The position numbers and the translations under genes are program-made. This document shows, piece by piece, positions 14,396-21,918 of a stretch of 32,884 bases of DNA. Each line of letters starts with the position of its first letter. The stretch's first letter is position 1. A model generated the notes under the pieces. The model had not been told where the DNA came from. It saw only the letters and a list, made by a program, of their open reading frames with translations, and did not search any database. Source of the stretch: Alphaproteobacteria bacterium (GTDB taxonomy: Bacteria > Pseudomonadota > Alphaproteobacteria > UBA6615); assembly GCA_013003285.1 (NCBI GenBank), contig JABDJY010000506.1:1-32884 (forward strand), read 5' to 3'.

Positions 14396-15379
14396 TCAGT
14401 CTCCGTAGCAGCCGGACATGCGCGCGCGCATTTTTACCATGGCCAATACATGATCGATGGTCGGCGTGGCGATATCGGTCAGCCGCGCCAATTCCTGGAC
14501 CGAGCTGACCAGCGCATCGATTTCCATCGGCCGGCCGAGCTCGAGGTCCTGCAGCATGGAAGTCTTATGCTCGCCGACCTCGCGGGCGCCAGCGATGCGT
14601 TTATCAACATCGACGGGAAACTTCACACCGATGGCCTCGCCGACTTCCTGTGCTTCGACCATGATCGCCCGAATGACACTGCAAACGTCGGGATCGTCGA
14701 TCATCTGGGCCAGGGTGCCGCCGGTCAACGCGCTGACCGGATTGAGGCTGACATTACCCCACAGCTTCACCCAGATCTCGTCGCGGATGCGCGAGCGCAC
14801 CGGCGCCCGTAACTCGGCCTTCGCCAAAGCTGCCGCCAAGGCCTGGATACGCTCGGTCTTTTCGCCACTGGGCTCGCCCAGGGTGAAGCGGTTGCCATAT
14901 TCGTGCTCGATCACGCCGGGCGCGACGATGGTGGCGGCAGGATAGACCACACAGCCGATTACCCGCTCCGGCCCGATGAACCGCCATTGCCCGTCGCCGG
15001 GATCGACCGTCGCCAGACGCGTGCCGTCATGGGGCCCGCCATGTTCGTAAAAATACCACCAAGGCACGCCGTTCTGCGCCGTCACCACCGCCGTGTCGGG
15101 TCCCAAAAGCGGCGCCATCTGGTCGGCAACCGCGGCCGCCGAATGGGCTTTCAAAGTGACCACCACATAATCCTGCGGACCGGCCTCGTTGGGGTCGTCG
15201 GTGCAATTGACGGCGACATTTTTCTCCTCGCCGCCGATGCGCAAGGTCAGGCCGTTGGCGCGCATTGCCGCCAAATGCGGTCCACGCGCGATGCAGGTAA
15301 CCTCGGCGGCCTCGTTGAGGGCCAGCTGGGCGGCCATATAGCCGCCAATCGCCCCTGCCCCGTAGATGCAAATCTTCAT
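14396..15379 (-). CDS. 2-dehydropantoate 2-reductase family protein (PanE/ApbA-like)
   Basis: This 327-residue NAD(P)-dependent reductase has the N-terminal nucleotide-binding motif ICIYGAGAIGGYMAAQL and, in the C-terminal helical domain, the EIWVKLWGNVSLNPVSALTGGTLAQM block with a lysine and asparagine characteristic of ketopantoate reductases. Members reduce 2-dehydropantoate to pantoate for CoA synthesis, but many paralogues act on other 2-oxo acids. No other pantothenate genes are nearby, so I do not assign panE. It follows the CoA-ligase gene by 18 bp on the same strand, suggesting an operon and possibly a catabolic role. Its 3' end lies just before nadQ. Confidence 0.85.
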   Translation of the reverse strand: MKICIYGAGAIGGYMAAQLALNEAAEVTCIARGPHLAAMRANGLTLRIGGEEKNVAVNCTDDPNEAGPQDYVVVTLKAHSAAAVADQMAPLLGPDTAVVTAQNGVPWWYFYEHGGPHDGTRLATVDPGDGQWRFIGPERVIGCVVYPAATIVAPGVIEHEYGNRFTLGEPSGEKTERIQALAAALAKAELRAPVRSRIRDEIWVKLWGNVSLNPVSALTGGTLAQMIDDPDVCSVIRAIMVEAQEVGEAIGVKFPVDVDKRIAGAREVGEHKTSMLQDLELGRPMEIDALVSSVQELARLTDIATPTIDHVLAMVKMRARMSGCYGD

Positions 15380-15397
15380 GCCAACGACCCGCCCGCG

Positions 15398-16912
15398 CTA
15401 CAGACCAAGCTTTTCGTGCAGACCGATGCGCTGCAGCTTGCCGGTGGCGCCTTTAGGAATTTCGTCGATGAAGAGAATCTTGCGCGGCACCTTAAAATCG
15501 GCGAGCCGTTCGGCGGCGAATTCGCGAACTTCGCTATCTTCCGCCGACGCACCCTCCTTGAGGACGATGGCGGCGCCAACTTCCTCGCCCAGCTTGTCGT
15601 GGGGAATGGCGAAGGTCACCGCCTGGGCGATCGCCGGATGATCGAGTAGCACCTCATCCACCTCGCGCGGCGATATTTTCTCACCGCCCCGGTTGATGAT
15701 CTCTTTCAACCGCCCGGTGATTCTCAGATAGCCCTCCTCGTCCATGATCCCCTGATCGCCGGTGCGGAACCAGCCGTCGGAGAAGCCTTCAGCATTGGCC
15801 GTCGGGTTGTTCTCGTAGCCGCTGGTGACGTTGGGCCCGCGGATGACAATTTCTCCGGTCTCACCGGCCGCCAGGATATTGTTTTCGGTGTCCATGATGG
15901 TCACTTCGGGCCCTGCGGCGATGCCGACCGAGCCGGGCTTGCGCGCCGCCGGCGGCAGCGGGTTCGACGCCATCTGATGGGCCGCTTCCGTCATGCCGTA
16001 GGATTCGATCACTGGGCATCCGAACGTCTCTTCCAGTTCCGCCATGACCTGCGGCGGCAACGACGATGACGAGGAGCGGATGAACCGCAGATCCATCGCC
16101 TCGATGATGTCGGTGTTGCGCGCCGCACGGGACAGGATCGCCTGGTGCATGGTCGGCACCGCCGTGTACCAGCTGGGTTTGGCGTCGGCGAACCAACCAA
16201 AGACCCGCAGCGCATTGAAACCCGGGGTGCAATAGATACTGGCGCCGGCCGCCAGGCTCGACAGCACCGCGGCGATCAGCCCGTGGATATGGAATAGCGG
16301 CATGATGTTCACGCATCGGTCTTCGGCGCTCAGCTTGAGCACCGCACCGATATGGTTCGCCGAGGCGCAAATATTGGCCTGGCTCAGGGGCACGATCTTG
16401 GGCCGCGACGTGGTCCCCGACGTGTGCAACACCAGCCCGACATCCTCGGACCCGGCATAGTCGAGATCACCGGCGCCTGGCTCTCCCGCCGCCGCGAGTG
16501 TGAACGCGCCCGCCGGGCTACCCTCCGCGACTTCCAGTTCGTAGACCGGCACGTCGAGGCTCTGGGCGACTTCGATGGCCGGCGAATCGCTGCCGGCCTC
16601 GACCAGCAGCGCCTTGGCGTTCAGATCCTCAAGATAGAACCGGTACTCATCGGCGCGGTAGGCCGGGTTCAGCGGCGCTGTGGTCGCGCCGGCGGCGACG
16701 GCAACGAAGGCCGCCGCCATTTCAGGGCCGTTGGGCAATACGATGGCGACACGGTCGTTGCGGCCGATGCCCAATCCGCGCAGCGCGCCGACAGTCTCGG
16801 CAACCAGTGCCCGCAGGCCGGCATAGGTCAAAGGGGTACGGTCCGGGGCGGTAATTGCGATATCGTTATCGGCGCCGGCGCTCAGAAGTTCGATGACGGT
16901 TTGTACGGCCAT
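15398..16912 (-). CDS. AMP-forming acyl-CoA synthetase, oxalate-CoA ligase (Pcs60/AAE3)-like
   Basis: This 504-residue ANL-superfamily enzyme activates a carboxylate to an acyl-CoA through an acyl-adenylate. It has the P-loop LHTSGTTSRPKIVPLS, the YGMTEAAHQM motif, GWFRTGDQG, GRLKEIINRGGEKISPREVDE and the C-terminal catalytic lysine in PKGATGKLQR. RFIRSSSSSLPP and EAAHQMASNPLPP resemble what I recall of plant and yeast oxalate-CoA ligases (AAE3, Pcs60), so oxalate or a similar short acid is a reasonable guess, not proof. GGAAA precedes the ATG. The PanE-like gene follows 18 bp downstream. Confidence 0.85.
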   Translation of the reverse strand: MAVQTVIELLSAGADNDIAITAPDRTPLTYAGLRALVAETVGALRGLGIGRNDRVAIVLPNGPEMAAAFVAVAAGATTAPLNPAYRADEYRFYLEDLNAKALLVEAGSDSPAIEVAQSLDVPVYELEVAEGSPAGAFTLAAAGEPGAGDLDYAGSEDVGLVLHTSGTTSRPKIVPLSQANICASANHIGAVLKLSAEDRCVNIMPLFHIHGLIAAVLSSLAAGASIYCTPGFNALRVFGWFADAKPSWYTAVPTMHQAILSRAARNTDIIEAMDLRFIRSSSSSLPPQVMAELEETFGCPVIESYGMTEAAHQMASNPLPPAARKPGSVGIAAGPEVTIMDTENNILAAGETGEIVIRGPNVTSGYENNPTANAEGFSDGWFRTGDQGIMDEEGYLRITGRLKEIINRGGEKISPREVDEVLLDHPAIAQAVTFAIPHDKLGEEVGAAIVLKEGASAEDSEVREFAAERLADFKVPRKILFIDEIPKGATGKLQRIGLHEKLGL

Positions 16913-17015
16913 GATCAGATTTCCACAAAAATTAAGGCTGTTGAGGCGAAAGCCAATTGGTTTTGCTACTGGCCCAGCCCCGCGAACCTAGCGCCGGGGG
17001 GCCAATGCCAGCCTA

Positions 17016-17032
17016 CGCCTATTCAATAGGCG
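17016..17032. promoter_or_regulatory. Perfect palindrome upstream of the acyl-CoA synthetase
   Basis: CGCCTATT and AATAGGCG flank a single C, an 8-1-8 inverted repeat. It lies about 104-120 bp upstream of the ligase start and 58 bp beyond the 3' end of the small hypothetical gene. It could be an operator or a processing/termination hairpin; no T-run follows on the minus strand. Confidence 0.4.
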
Positions 17033-17089
17033 AAACGGGCTACTGACTGCAATGGTCAGCGCCTGCGACGAAGTATCGAAATTTGGGTG

Positions 17090-17521
17090 TTAGACGGTGA
17101 TGTCGAGGCGTGGCGTGCCGTGCCATCCCAAGGGGATCGCCTCGCCCGGCAGCAGAATATCGTCGTCGAAGGCCAGCGACGGGTACGCGCCGGTGCCAGC
17201 TTCATGGGAAACGGCCGGCCGGACGGCGGGGTCTTCTTCTTGCGCATATCGCTGGGCCGTGAACAGGCTCGTCGCGCCGTGGCCCAATATGTCGGGCGTT
17301 TCGGCGAAGCGCGGACGACGTCCTTTCGCCTCTTCATCTGAACGATCAACCGGTTCGCCCAATTCCGAACGCGAGAAATCACGGCGTACGCGCGCGCTAT
17401 ACGACGTCACTGGATCATGGGCGCCAATACGCTGCGCCGCCGTCCTGGCAGCACGCGTTGCGGGCCCATGTACCGGGTCATGTACGGCGGTCGGGGCCGG
17501 AAGATGCGGAAGAATTAACAC
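17090..17521 (-). CDS. Hypothetical protein, 143 residues
   Basis: I cannot assign a function. The frame starts with GTG and lacks a clear Shine-Dalgarno; the in-frame upstream codons could extend it but offer no ordinary start. The sequence is proline-, alanine- and arginine-rich in its first half, has no signal peptide or membrane segment, and contains HGATSLFTAQRYAQEE near the middle. It ends with DDDILLPGEAIPLGW and RLDITV. Such short disordered proteins with a conserved TAQxxAQE-like segment occur in alphaproteobacteria as far as I recall. Its promoter would lie in the AT-rich stretch shared with the divergent c-di-GMP gene. Confidence 0.55.
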   Translation of the reverse strand: MLILPHLPAPTAVHDPVHGPATRAARTAAQRIGAHDPVTSYSARVRRDFSRSELGEPVDRSDEEAKGRRPRFAETPDILGHGATSLFTAQRYAQEEDPAVRPAVSHEAGTGAYPSLAFDDDILLPGEAIPLGWHGTPRLDITV

Positions 17522-17772
17522 GATGCGTCCAATGCCATACTGAATAGAACTAAACTTATGTACTTTTATTTAAAATTTCAAGCAAAATTGAGATTTACTT
17601 AACGATTTGTTAACCATAATTATTAACCAAACCATGTATTTTCGGTAATTTATCTTGTACGCGACGAATATTATTACTTTTTATTAACGGTCTAATTGTA
17701 CGTTTATTTTGGGTTCACACCCCCAGAATTCGCACGATTTTCCGTGCTCACGCCTTCAGGTAGGAGGTTCGC
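17522..17772. promoter_or_regulatory. AT-rich divergent regulatory region
   Basis: This 251-bp gap between divergent genes is much richer in A and T than its surroundings. It contains several TTAA/TTAACC elements, including the CtrA-type box at 17599-17615, another TTAACC at 17623-17628 and TTAACGG at 17684-17690. No gene is supported inside it. Confidence 0.55.
17599..17615 (+). promoter_or_regulatory. Candidate CtrA-binding box
   Basis: TTAA-CGATTTG-TTAACC fits the alphaproteobacterial CtrA consensus TTAA-N7-TTAAC exactly. It is 158 bp upstream of the GGDEF-EAL gene start. CtrA commonly controls motility and c-di-GMP genes. In such an AT-rich stretch one match can arise by chance. Confidence 0.5.
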
Positions 17773-19476
17773 GTGTCGTTTGTCGCCGAACTGGCATTGC
17801 CAGGATTGCTACGAGAAGATGATGAATCGGGCGCGTTGTCCGATTTGGTCAGCGTTCTCGTGTCGTCTGGCGATCTGTTCTACGAATGGGATCTGGTCGC
17901 CGATGGTTTGACCTGGGTCGGTCAGACCGGCGACGTGATCGGCGTTGGCGATGCGACGAAAATTGTTACCGGCAGTACCTACCTCCATCGCATTCATCCG
18001 GAAGATCTGCCACGGCGCATGGTGGCGCTGTCGCAGCATTTCGATAGCAGCCAGCCTTTCGATATCGAATATCGCTATCGCCGCGATGATGGCAACTTTG
18101 CTTGGGTTCACGAACGCGCCGTCGCCGCGACCGATGCTGCGGGCACGCCCCGGCGCCTGACCGGGATCGTGCGCGACATCAGCGCGCAAAAAAGTTCGGC
18201 CGAAGAGGTCGATTTCCTCACCAATCATGATGCGCTGACCGGGCAGTTTAATCGCCTGCGATTGCGTGAAGCGTTGGGCCAGGCCGTCGAGACGACCATA
18301 CGCCGCAAGGGGCAAGGCGGCTTCCTGCTGGTCGGGCTCGACAAGCTGAACATCGTCGCCGACGTCTATGGCGACGAAACTGCCGACGCGTTTGTCCTGG
18401 CCGTGGCGCAGCGCATCGAACAATGTTTACGCACCGGCGATATTGTTGGCCGGGTCGGCTTTGACCGGTTCGCCGTTATTCTCGGCGACTGTTCCGAACA
18501 ACAGGTCACCGCGGTCGCCGACCGGTTTCTGGCCACCATTCGCGATACGGCAGTGAACACGTCGAACGGCCCGATGTACGTGACCGCTTCCATCGGCGCG
18601 ACCATGTTTCCCACATCGGCCAAAAATGTGCGCGAAGTTGTGGGCCAAGCCGATAATGCGTTGCGCAGTGCGCGGCGTCTGGGCTGCGATTGCTATCTCG
18701 AGTTCCGCGACGTGCCCCAACAGCATATCCCCGAGCGCCCGGACCTAGTGGTCGCCGAGCAAGTGAAACAAGCTCTGCGCGACGACCGCATTGTTCTGGC
18801 GTACCAGCCGATTGTTGCAGCGCAGGACGGCACGCCGGTCTTCTATGAGGGACTGGTGCGCATGCTTGACGAGGAGAATAAACCGGTTCCCGCAGGCGTC
18901 TTCGTGCCGATCGTCGAACAAATGGGCATGATGCGCTTGGTCGACCGTCGCGTACTCGATCTGGGCATTACCACCTTGAAGGAAAATCCCGAGATATCCC
19001 TATCGATCAATGTCTCCGGCATGACCGCGGTCGATCCGGTCTGGCTACGCCTGTTGCAGGAATATCTTGAGGGCCAACCCGATGTGGCCAAGCGGTTGAT
19101 CCTGGAAATTACCGAGACGATCGCCATCGACGATATCGCCGATTCGTCGCGCTTCGTGCGATCCGTCGCCGAACTCGGCTGTCAGGTGGCGCTCGACGAT
19201 TTCGGCGCCGGCTACACATCGTTTCGCCATTTGCGCGCGCTCAACGTCGATCTGGTCAAGATCGATGGTTCGTTCGTCCGCGATCTACCGACCAACCCGG
19301 ACAATCAATTGTTCGTCAGGACGCTGATCAGTCTGGCCAAGGGGATCGGCCTCAAGACCGTCGCCGAATGGGTAGAAACCGAGGAAGAGGCGGAACTGCT
19401 GCGCAACGAAGGCGTCGACTATTTGCAAGGTTGGCACTACGGCAAGCCCGAAACCGACCCCAGCTGGTTATCCTAA
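17773..19476 (+). CDS. PAS-GGDEF-EAL protein, probable c-di-GMP phosphodiesterase
   Basis: This is a 567-residue soluble signalling protein. A PAS_3-type sensor fold covers about 36-140 (IHPEDLPRR, YRYRRDDGNFAWVHERA). The GGDEF domain (about 148-310) is degenerate: the signature reads GFDRF (229-233), so cyclase activity is unlikely and a GTP-sensing role is possible. The EAL domain (about 325-563) keeps the catalytic set: Glu359 (EGL in place of EAL), Asn413 in SINVSG, Glu445/Glu448 in LEITET, Asp475-Asp476 in LDDFGAGYTSFRHL, Lys496 in LVKIDGSF, and Glu532/Glu535 in AEWVET, ending LQGW. It should hydrolyse c-di-GMP to pGpG. The start is GTG behind a very strong TAGGAGG. The upstream region has a CtrA-type box. 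Confidence 0.9.
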   Translation: MSFVAELALPGLLREDDESGALSDLVSVLVSSGDLFYEWDLVADGLTWVGQTGDVIGVGDATKIVTGSTYLHRIHPEDLPRRMVALSQHFDSSQPFDIEYRYRRDDGNFAWVHERAVAATDAAGTPRRLTGIVRDISAQKSSAEEVDFLTNHDALTGQFNRLRLREALGQAVETTIRRKGQGGFLLVGLDKLNIVADVYGDETADAFVLAVAQRIEQCLRTGDIVGRVGFDRFAVILGDCSEQQVTAVADRFLATIRDTAVNTSNGPMYVTASIGATMFPTSAKNVREVVGQADNALRSARRLGCDCYLEFRDVPQQHIPERPDLVVAEQVKQALRDDRIVLAYQPIVAAQDGTPVFYEGLVRMLDEENKPVPAGVFVPIVEQMGMMRLVDRRVLDLGITTLKENPEISLSINVSGMTAVDPVWLRLLQEYLEGQPDVAKRLILEITETIAIDDIADSSRFVRSVAELGCQVALDDFGAGYTSFRHLRALNVDLVKIDGSFVRDLPTNPDNQLFVRTLISLAKGIGLKTVAEWVETEEEAELLRNEGVDYLQGWHYGKPETDPSWLS

Positions 19477-19492
19477 GACTTAAGACCGGAAC

Positions 19493-20086
19493 TTAGCTCC
19501 GCGACAGTTTGTCGACCTGCTCCTGCAGCGCCTTGAGCTGATCTTTTAGCGCGCTCATATCATCGCCATCATCGGCGTCAGTGGCGTCCGCCGGCGCGCT
19601 TTCGGCTTGCGGCTCGGCGCTGCCGTTCTGAGCGAAGGGTGTGAACATCTGCATCGCCCGCTCGAACATCGCCATATTCTGCTTGCCGATATCATCCCAT
19701 TGGCCAAAGGGGAATATACCGCCCATGGTCTCCTGCATTTTCTGGCGCATGCTTTCCTGGTTCTGCGCGAAGGCATTCATCGAGTGTTCGAGATAGTTGG
19801 GGACGACCGATTGCAGGCTATCGCCGTAAAACCCGATGAGCTGGCGCAGAAATTTGATCGGCAGCAGGTTTTGGCCCTTACTCTCTTCTTCGAAGATAAT
19901 CTGGGTCAACACCGAGCGCGTGATGTCGTCGCCGCTCTTGGCATCGACGACGACGAACTCCACACCCGATTTCACCATCTCAGCCAAATCGTCGAGGGTG
20001 ACATATTTGCTGGTCGCAGTGTTATAGAGCCGCCGATTGGCGTACTTCTTGATCTTAATCGTATCGGGCGATTGGGTTTCGGCCAT
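19493..20086 (-). CDS. phaR: Polyhydroxyalkanoate synthesis repressor PhaR
   Basis: This 197-residue protein has the PHB/PHA accumulation regulator DNA-binding domain at its N-terminus: IKIKKYANRRLYNTATSKYVTLDDLAEMVK (about residues 10-39), then FVVVDAKSGDDITRSVLTQIIFEEE, and QLIGFYGDSLQSVVPNYLE. The C-terminal part is glutamine/methionine-rich and ends in a short coiled coil. PhaR binds both PHB granules and DNA and represses phasin and pha genes until polymer appears. ATG 20086 is chosen because the conserved domain starts soon after it; upstream codons give no family match and no clear ribosome site is seen. It is divergent from the phasin-like gene and convergent with the GGDEF-EAL gene. 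Confidence 0.93.
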   Translation of the reverse strand: MAETQSPDTIKIKKYANRRLYNTATSKYVTLDDLAEMVKSGVEFVVVDAKSGDDITRSVLTQIIFEEESKGQNLLPIKFLRQLIGFYGDSLQSVVPNYLEHSMNAFAQNQESMRQKMQETMGGIFPFGQWDDIGKQNMAMFERAMQMFTPFAQNGSAEPQAESAPADATDADDGDDMSALKDQLKALQEQVDKLSRS

Positions 20087-20145
20087 GGGACGGGGCACCG
20101 CAGTTTCGGATATTGCAGTCTTATTATAACAGAACCCCTTAAAAA

Positions 20146-20178
20146 TGCTGCAACGCAACGTGGCTGGCCGCAGTGCAG
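20146..20178. promoter_or_regulatory. TGC-rich candidate PhaR site
   Basis: CTGC-AAC-GCAA (20148-20158) nearly matches the CTGC-N3-GCAG dyad described for PhaR in related bacteria, and CCGCAGTGCAGC lies just downstream. The location between divergent phaR and the phasin-like gene fits autoregulation and phasin control. The match is imperfect, so the assignment is tentative. Confidence 0.35.
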
Positions 20179-20201
20179 CGAAATCCGATATAGTACGCCT
20201 T

Positions 20202-20696
20202 ATGACGGACACACCCGATTTCGCCGCTCTGGCCCGCGAGTATCTCGATCTGTGGCAGGATCAACTGACGGCGATGGCGGCAGACCCCGCGCTGGCCGCC
20301 CAATCGGCGCGGTTTTTCGAGACAATGGGCCAGGCGGAAACAGCCGCCGGTCCGCAAGCAACGGCGCAAATGGCGGCGATGGCACAGCAGTTTATGACGC
20401 TGGCTGGCCTCGCAGCAGGAGGCAAGGCCGATGACGGTGCAGCACAGCGAGCCACGCCCGAACCCGCGCAGGGCCCTGCGCGAGGGACCGCGCCCCCTGC
20501 CGCTGCACCTGACGACAGCCATCAACAGCTGGTTGAGCTCGCAAGCCGCCTTGCCGCTCTTGAAGAACGGCTCGATCGAATGGAGGCCGGAAGTGGCGGC
20601 GCGCGGGGCAGCGCTAAGCCAGCGACTGGCAAGCGCACTGGCGCAAAATCAAAAAGCGGCGCCAAACGAAAACAGTCCAAGCCCAAATCAAAGTAA
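20202..20696 (+). CDS. Phasin/PhaE-like granule-associated protein with a lysine-rich tail
   Basis: The 164-residue product is probably a PHB granule or synthase-associated protein. Residues 1-45 (DFAALAREYLDLWQDQLTAM, then FFETMGQ) form an amphipathic helical part like those next to PHA synthases in alphaproteobacteria. Residues 46-104 are a low-complexity A/P/Q linker, 106-129 a short coiled coil (LVELASRLAALEERLDRME), and 138-164 a basic tail (AKPATGKR, AKSKSGAKRK) like the DNA-binding tails of PhaF and PhaM. ATG 20202 is chosen as the start of the conserved-looking part, though no Shine-Dalgarno is seen. Residues 77-164 are encoded in DNA that also codes in another frame for the start of the PhaC-like protein. 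Confidence 0.7.
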   Translation: MTDTPDFAALAREYLDLWQDQLTAMAADPALAAQSARFFETMGQAETAAGPQATAQMAAMAQQFMTLAGLAAGGKADDGAAQRATPEPAQGPARGTAPPAAAPDDSHQQLVELASRLAALEERLDRMEAGSGGARGSAKPATGKRTGAKSKSGAKRKQSKPKSK

Positions 20697-21738
20697 CCTC
20701 GACCTGTTCGATCAAGCCGTCACGCGCGAGGTTTTCGGCCGCCTGCAGGATCTCGCCGCCGGCATCAAAACCTATCGCAGCCATCCCTATCATCGCGATT
20801 TGGCCGAGCCCGCCACCCTATGGCGCGACGGCACCACACGGCTGCTCGATTTCCGGCCCGCCGGCGGTCAGCCGGTGCTGTTCGTGCCGTCGCTGGTCAA
20901 CCGGGCCTATATCCTGGATCTATCGGCCGAGCGCAGCCTGCTGCGCTGGCTCGCCGCCGAAACCGAAATACGCCCGCTGCTGGTCGATTGGGACGCGCCG
21001 GGCGAGGCCGAACGCCAGTTTACCCTAACCGACTACGTCGCCGGACGCCTCGACAGGGCCTTCGATGCCGCCTATGCCACAAGCCCCAATGGCGCTCCGA
21101 TCGCCGTGGCCGGCTATTGCATGGGCGGGCTGCTGGCGCTGGCGCTGGCCATCCGGCGGCAGGACCAGGTGTCGCGCTTGGCGCTGCTGGCCACGCCGTG
21201 GAATTTTCACACCGAACGTGTCGCCCAGGCCGAAGCCGCGGGCCGGGCGATCACCGCCGCCGGCGCCCTACTGCAAAGCACCGGCGAGCTACCGGTCGAT
21301 GTCATCCAGTCGCTGTTCGCCGGCCTCGATCCGTTTTTGGTGTTGCGAAAATTCATCGCCTTCGCACAGCTCGACCCCGCGTCGGACAAGGCAACCCAAT
21401 TCGTCGTGCTGGAAGACTGGCTCAATGACGGTGTCCCCCTGGCCGGCCCCGTGGCGCACGAATGCCTGGCCGGCTGGTATGGCGAGAACAGCCCGCATCG
21501 CCTGCAATGGCGCATCGATGGCGAAATCGTCGACCCTGCTGCCTTCACCAAACCCGCCCTGGTGTTGGTGCCGGAAAAGGATCGTATCGTGCCGCCGCTC
21601 TCGGCCGAGGCTCTGGGACAGGCCCTGCCCGACGCCACTATTGAAATGTTGCCCTTCGGCCACATCGGCATGGTGGCGGGCGCCCGCGCCAAATCGGCGG
21701 TATGGGAGCCCCTGGCGACGTGGCTCGCGGCACAGTGA
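20431..21738 (+). CDS. phaC: PhaC-like poly(3-hydroxyalkanoate) synthase (alpha/beta-hydrolase fold)
   Basis: The 435-residue protein has the PHA synthase lipase-like box GYCMGG with Cys230, and Asp384 (PEKDRIVPP) and His411 (FGHIGMV) complete a Cys-Asp-His triad. FVPSLVNRAYILDL (151-164) and LLVDWDAPGE (183-192) are typical of PhaC. At 435 residues it is shorter than class I enzymes (about 590) and closer to class III PhaC, which need PhaE; the phasin/PhaE-like gene just upstream fits this. The ATG is preceded by a perfect AGGAGG (20417-20422) with 8-bp spacing. Its first 88 codons lie inside the upstream gene in a different frame. It polymerises (R)-3-hydroxyacyl-CoA to PHA at the granule surface, if active. 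Confidence 0.83.
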   Translation: MTVQHSEPRPNPRRALREGPRPLPLHLTTAINSWLSSQAALPLLKNGSIEWRPEVAARGAALSQRLASALAQNQKAAPNENSPSPNQSNLDLFDQAVTREVFGRLQDLAAGIKTYRSHPYHRDLAEPATLWRDGTTRLLDFRPAGGQPVLFVPSLVNRAYILDLSAERSLLRWLAAETEIRPLLVDWDAPGEAERQFTLTDYVAGRLDRAFDAAYATSPNGAPIAVAGYCMGGLLALALAIRRQDQVSRLALLATPWNFHTERVAQAEAAGRAITAAGALLQSTGELPVDVIQSLFAGLDPFLVLRKFIAFAQLDPASDKATQFVVLEDWLNDGVPLAGPVAHECLAGWYGENSPHRLQWRIDGEIVDPAAFTKPALVLVPEKDRIVPPLSAEALGQALPDATIEMLPFGHIGMVAGARAKSAVWEPLATWLAAQ

Positions 21739-21746
21739 ATCCAAAG

Positions 21747-21778
21747 GTGAAACCAGCAGTGAAACCACCGGTGACGCC
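21747..21778 (+). repeat. Short 12-bp tandem repeat after phaC
   Basis: GTGAAACCAGCA (21747-21758) is followed directly by GTGAAACCACCG and a partial third GTGACGCC. It lies in the 180-bp gap between phaC and phaA. No function is evident. Confidence 0.5.
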
Positions 21779-21918
21779 ATAGGGCGGCGGACCGCTGGAC
21801 TCGCTTCCCAGCCAGGGCTATATCCAAATCAATAGTATCGGGGGAAACGCGTCGTGCGGGTTCGGTCAAAGGTGCCGGCGCCGCGAACAAGAACGCAACG
21901 CGAAATAAGGAGAACATC

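Noticed and set aside
17610..17628. Second CtrA full site formed by the two neighbouring TTAACC
   Set aside because: The TTAA spacing is 9 bp, not the required 7, so only the 17599-17615 match was kept.
19841..20434. Plus-strand frame opposite phaR running to 20434
   Set aside because: It is antisense to phaR and has no family likeness; phaR has a clear conserved domain.
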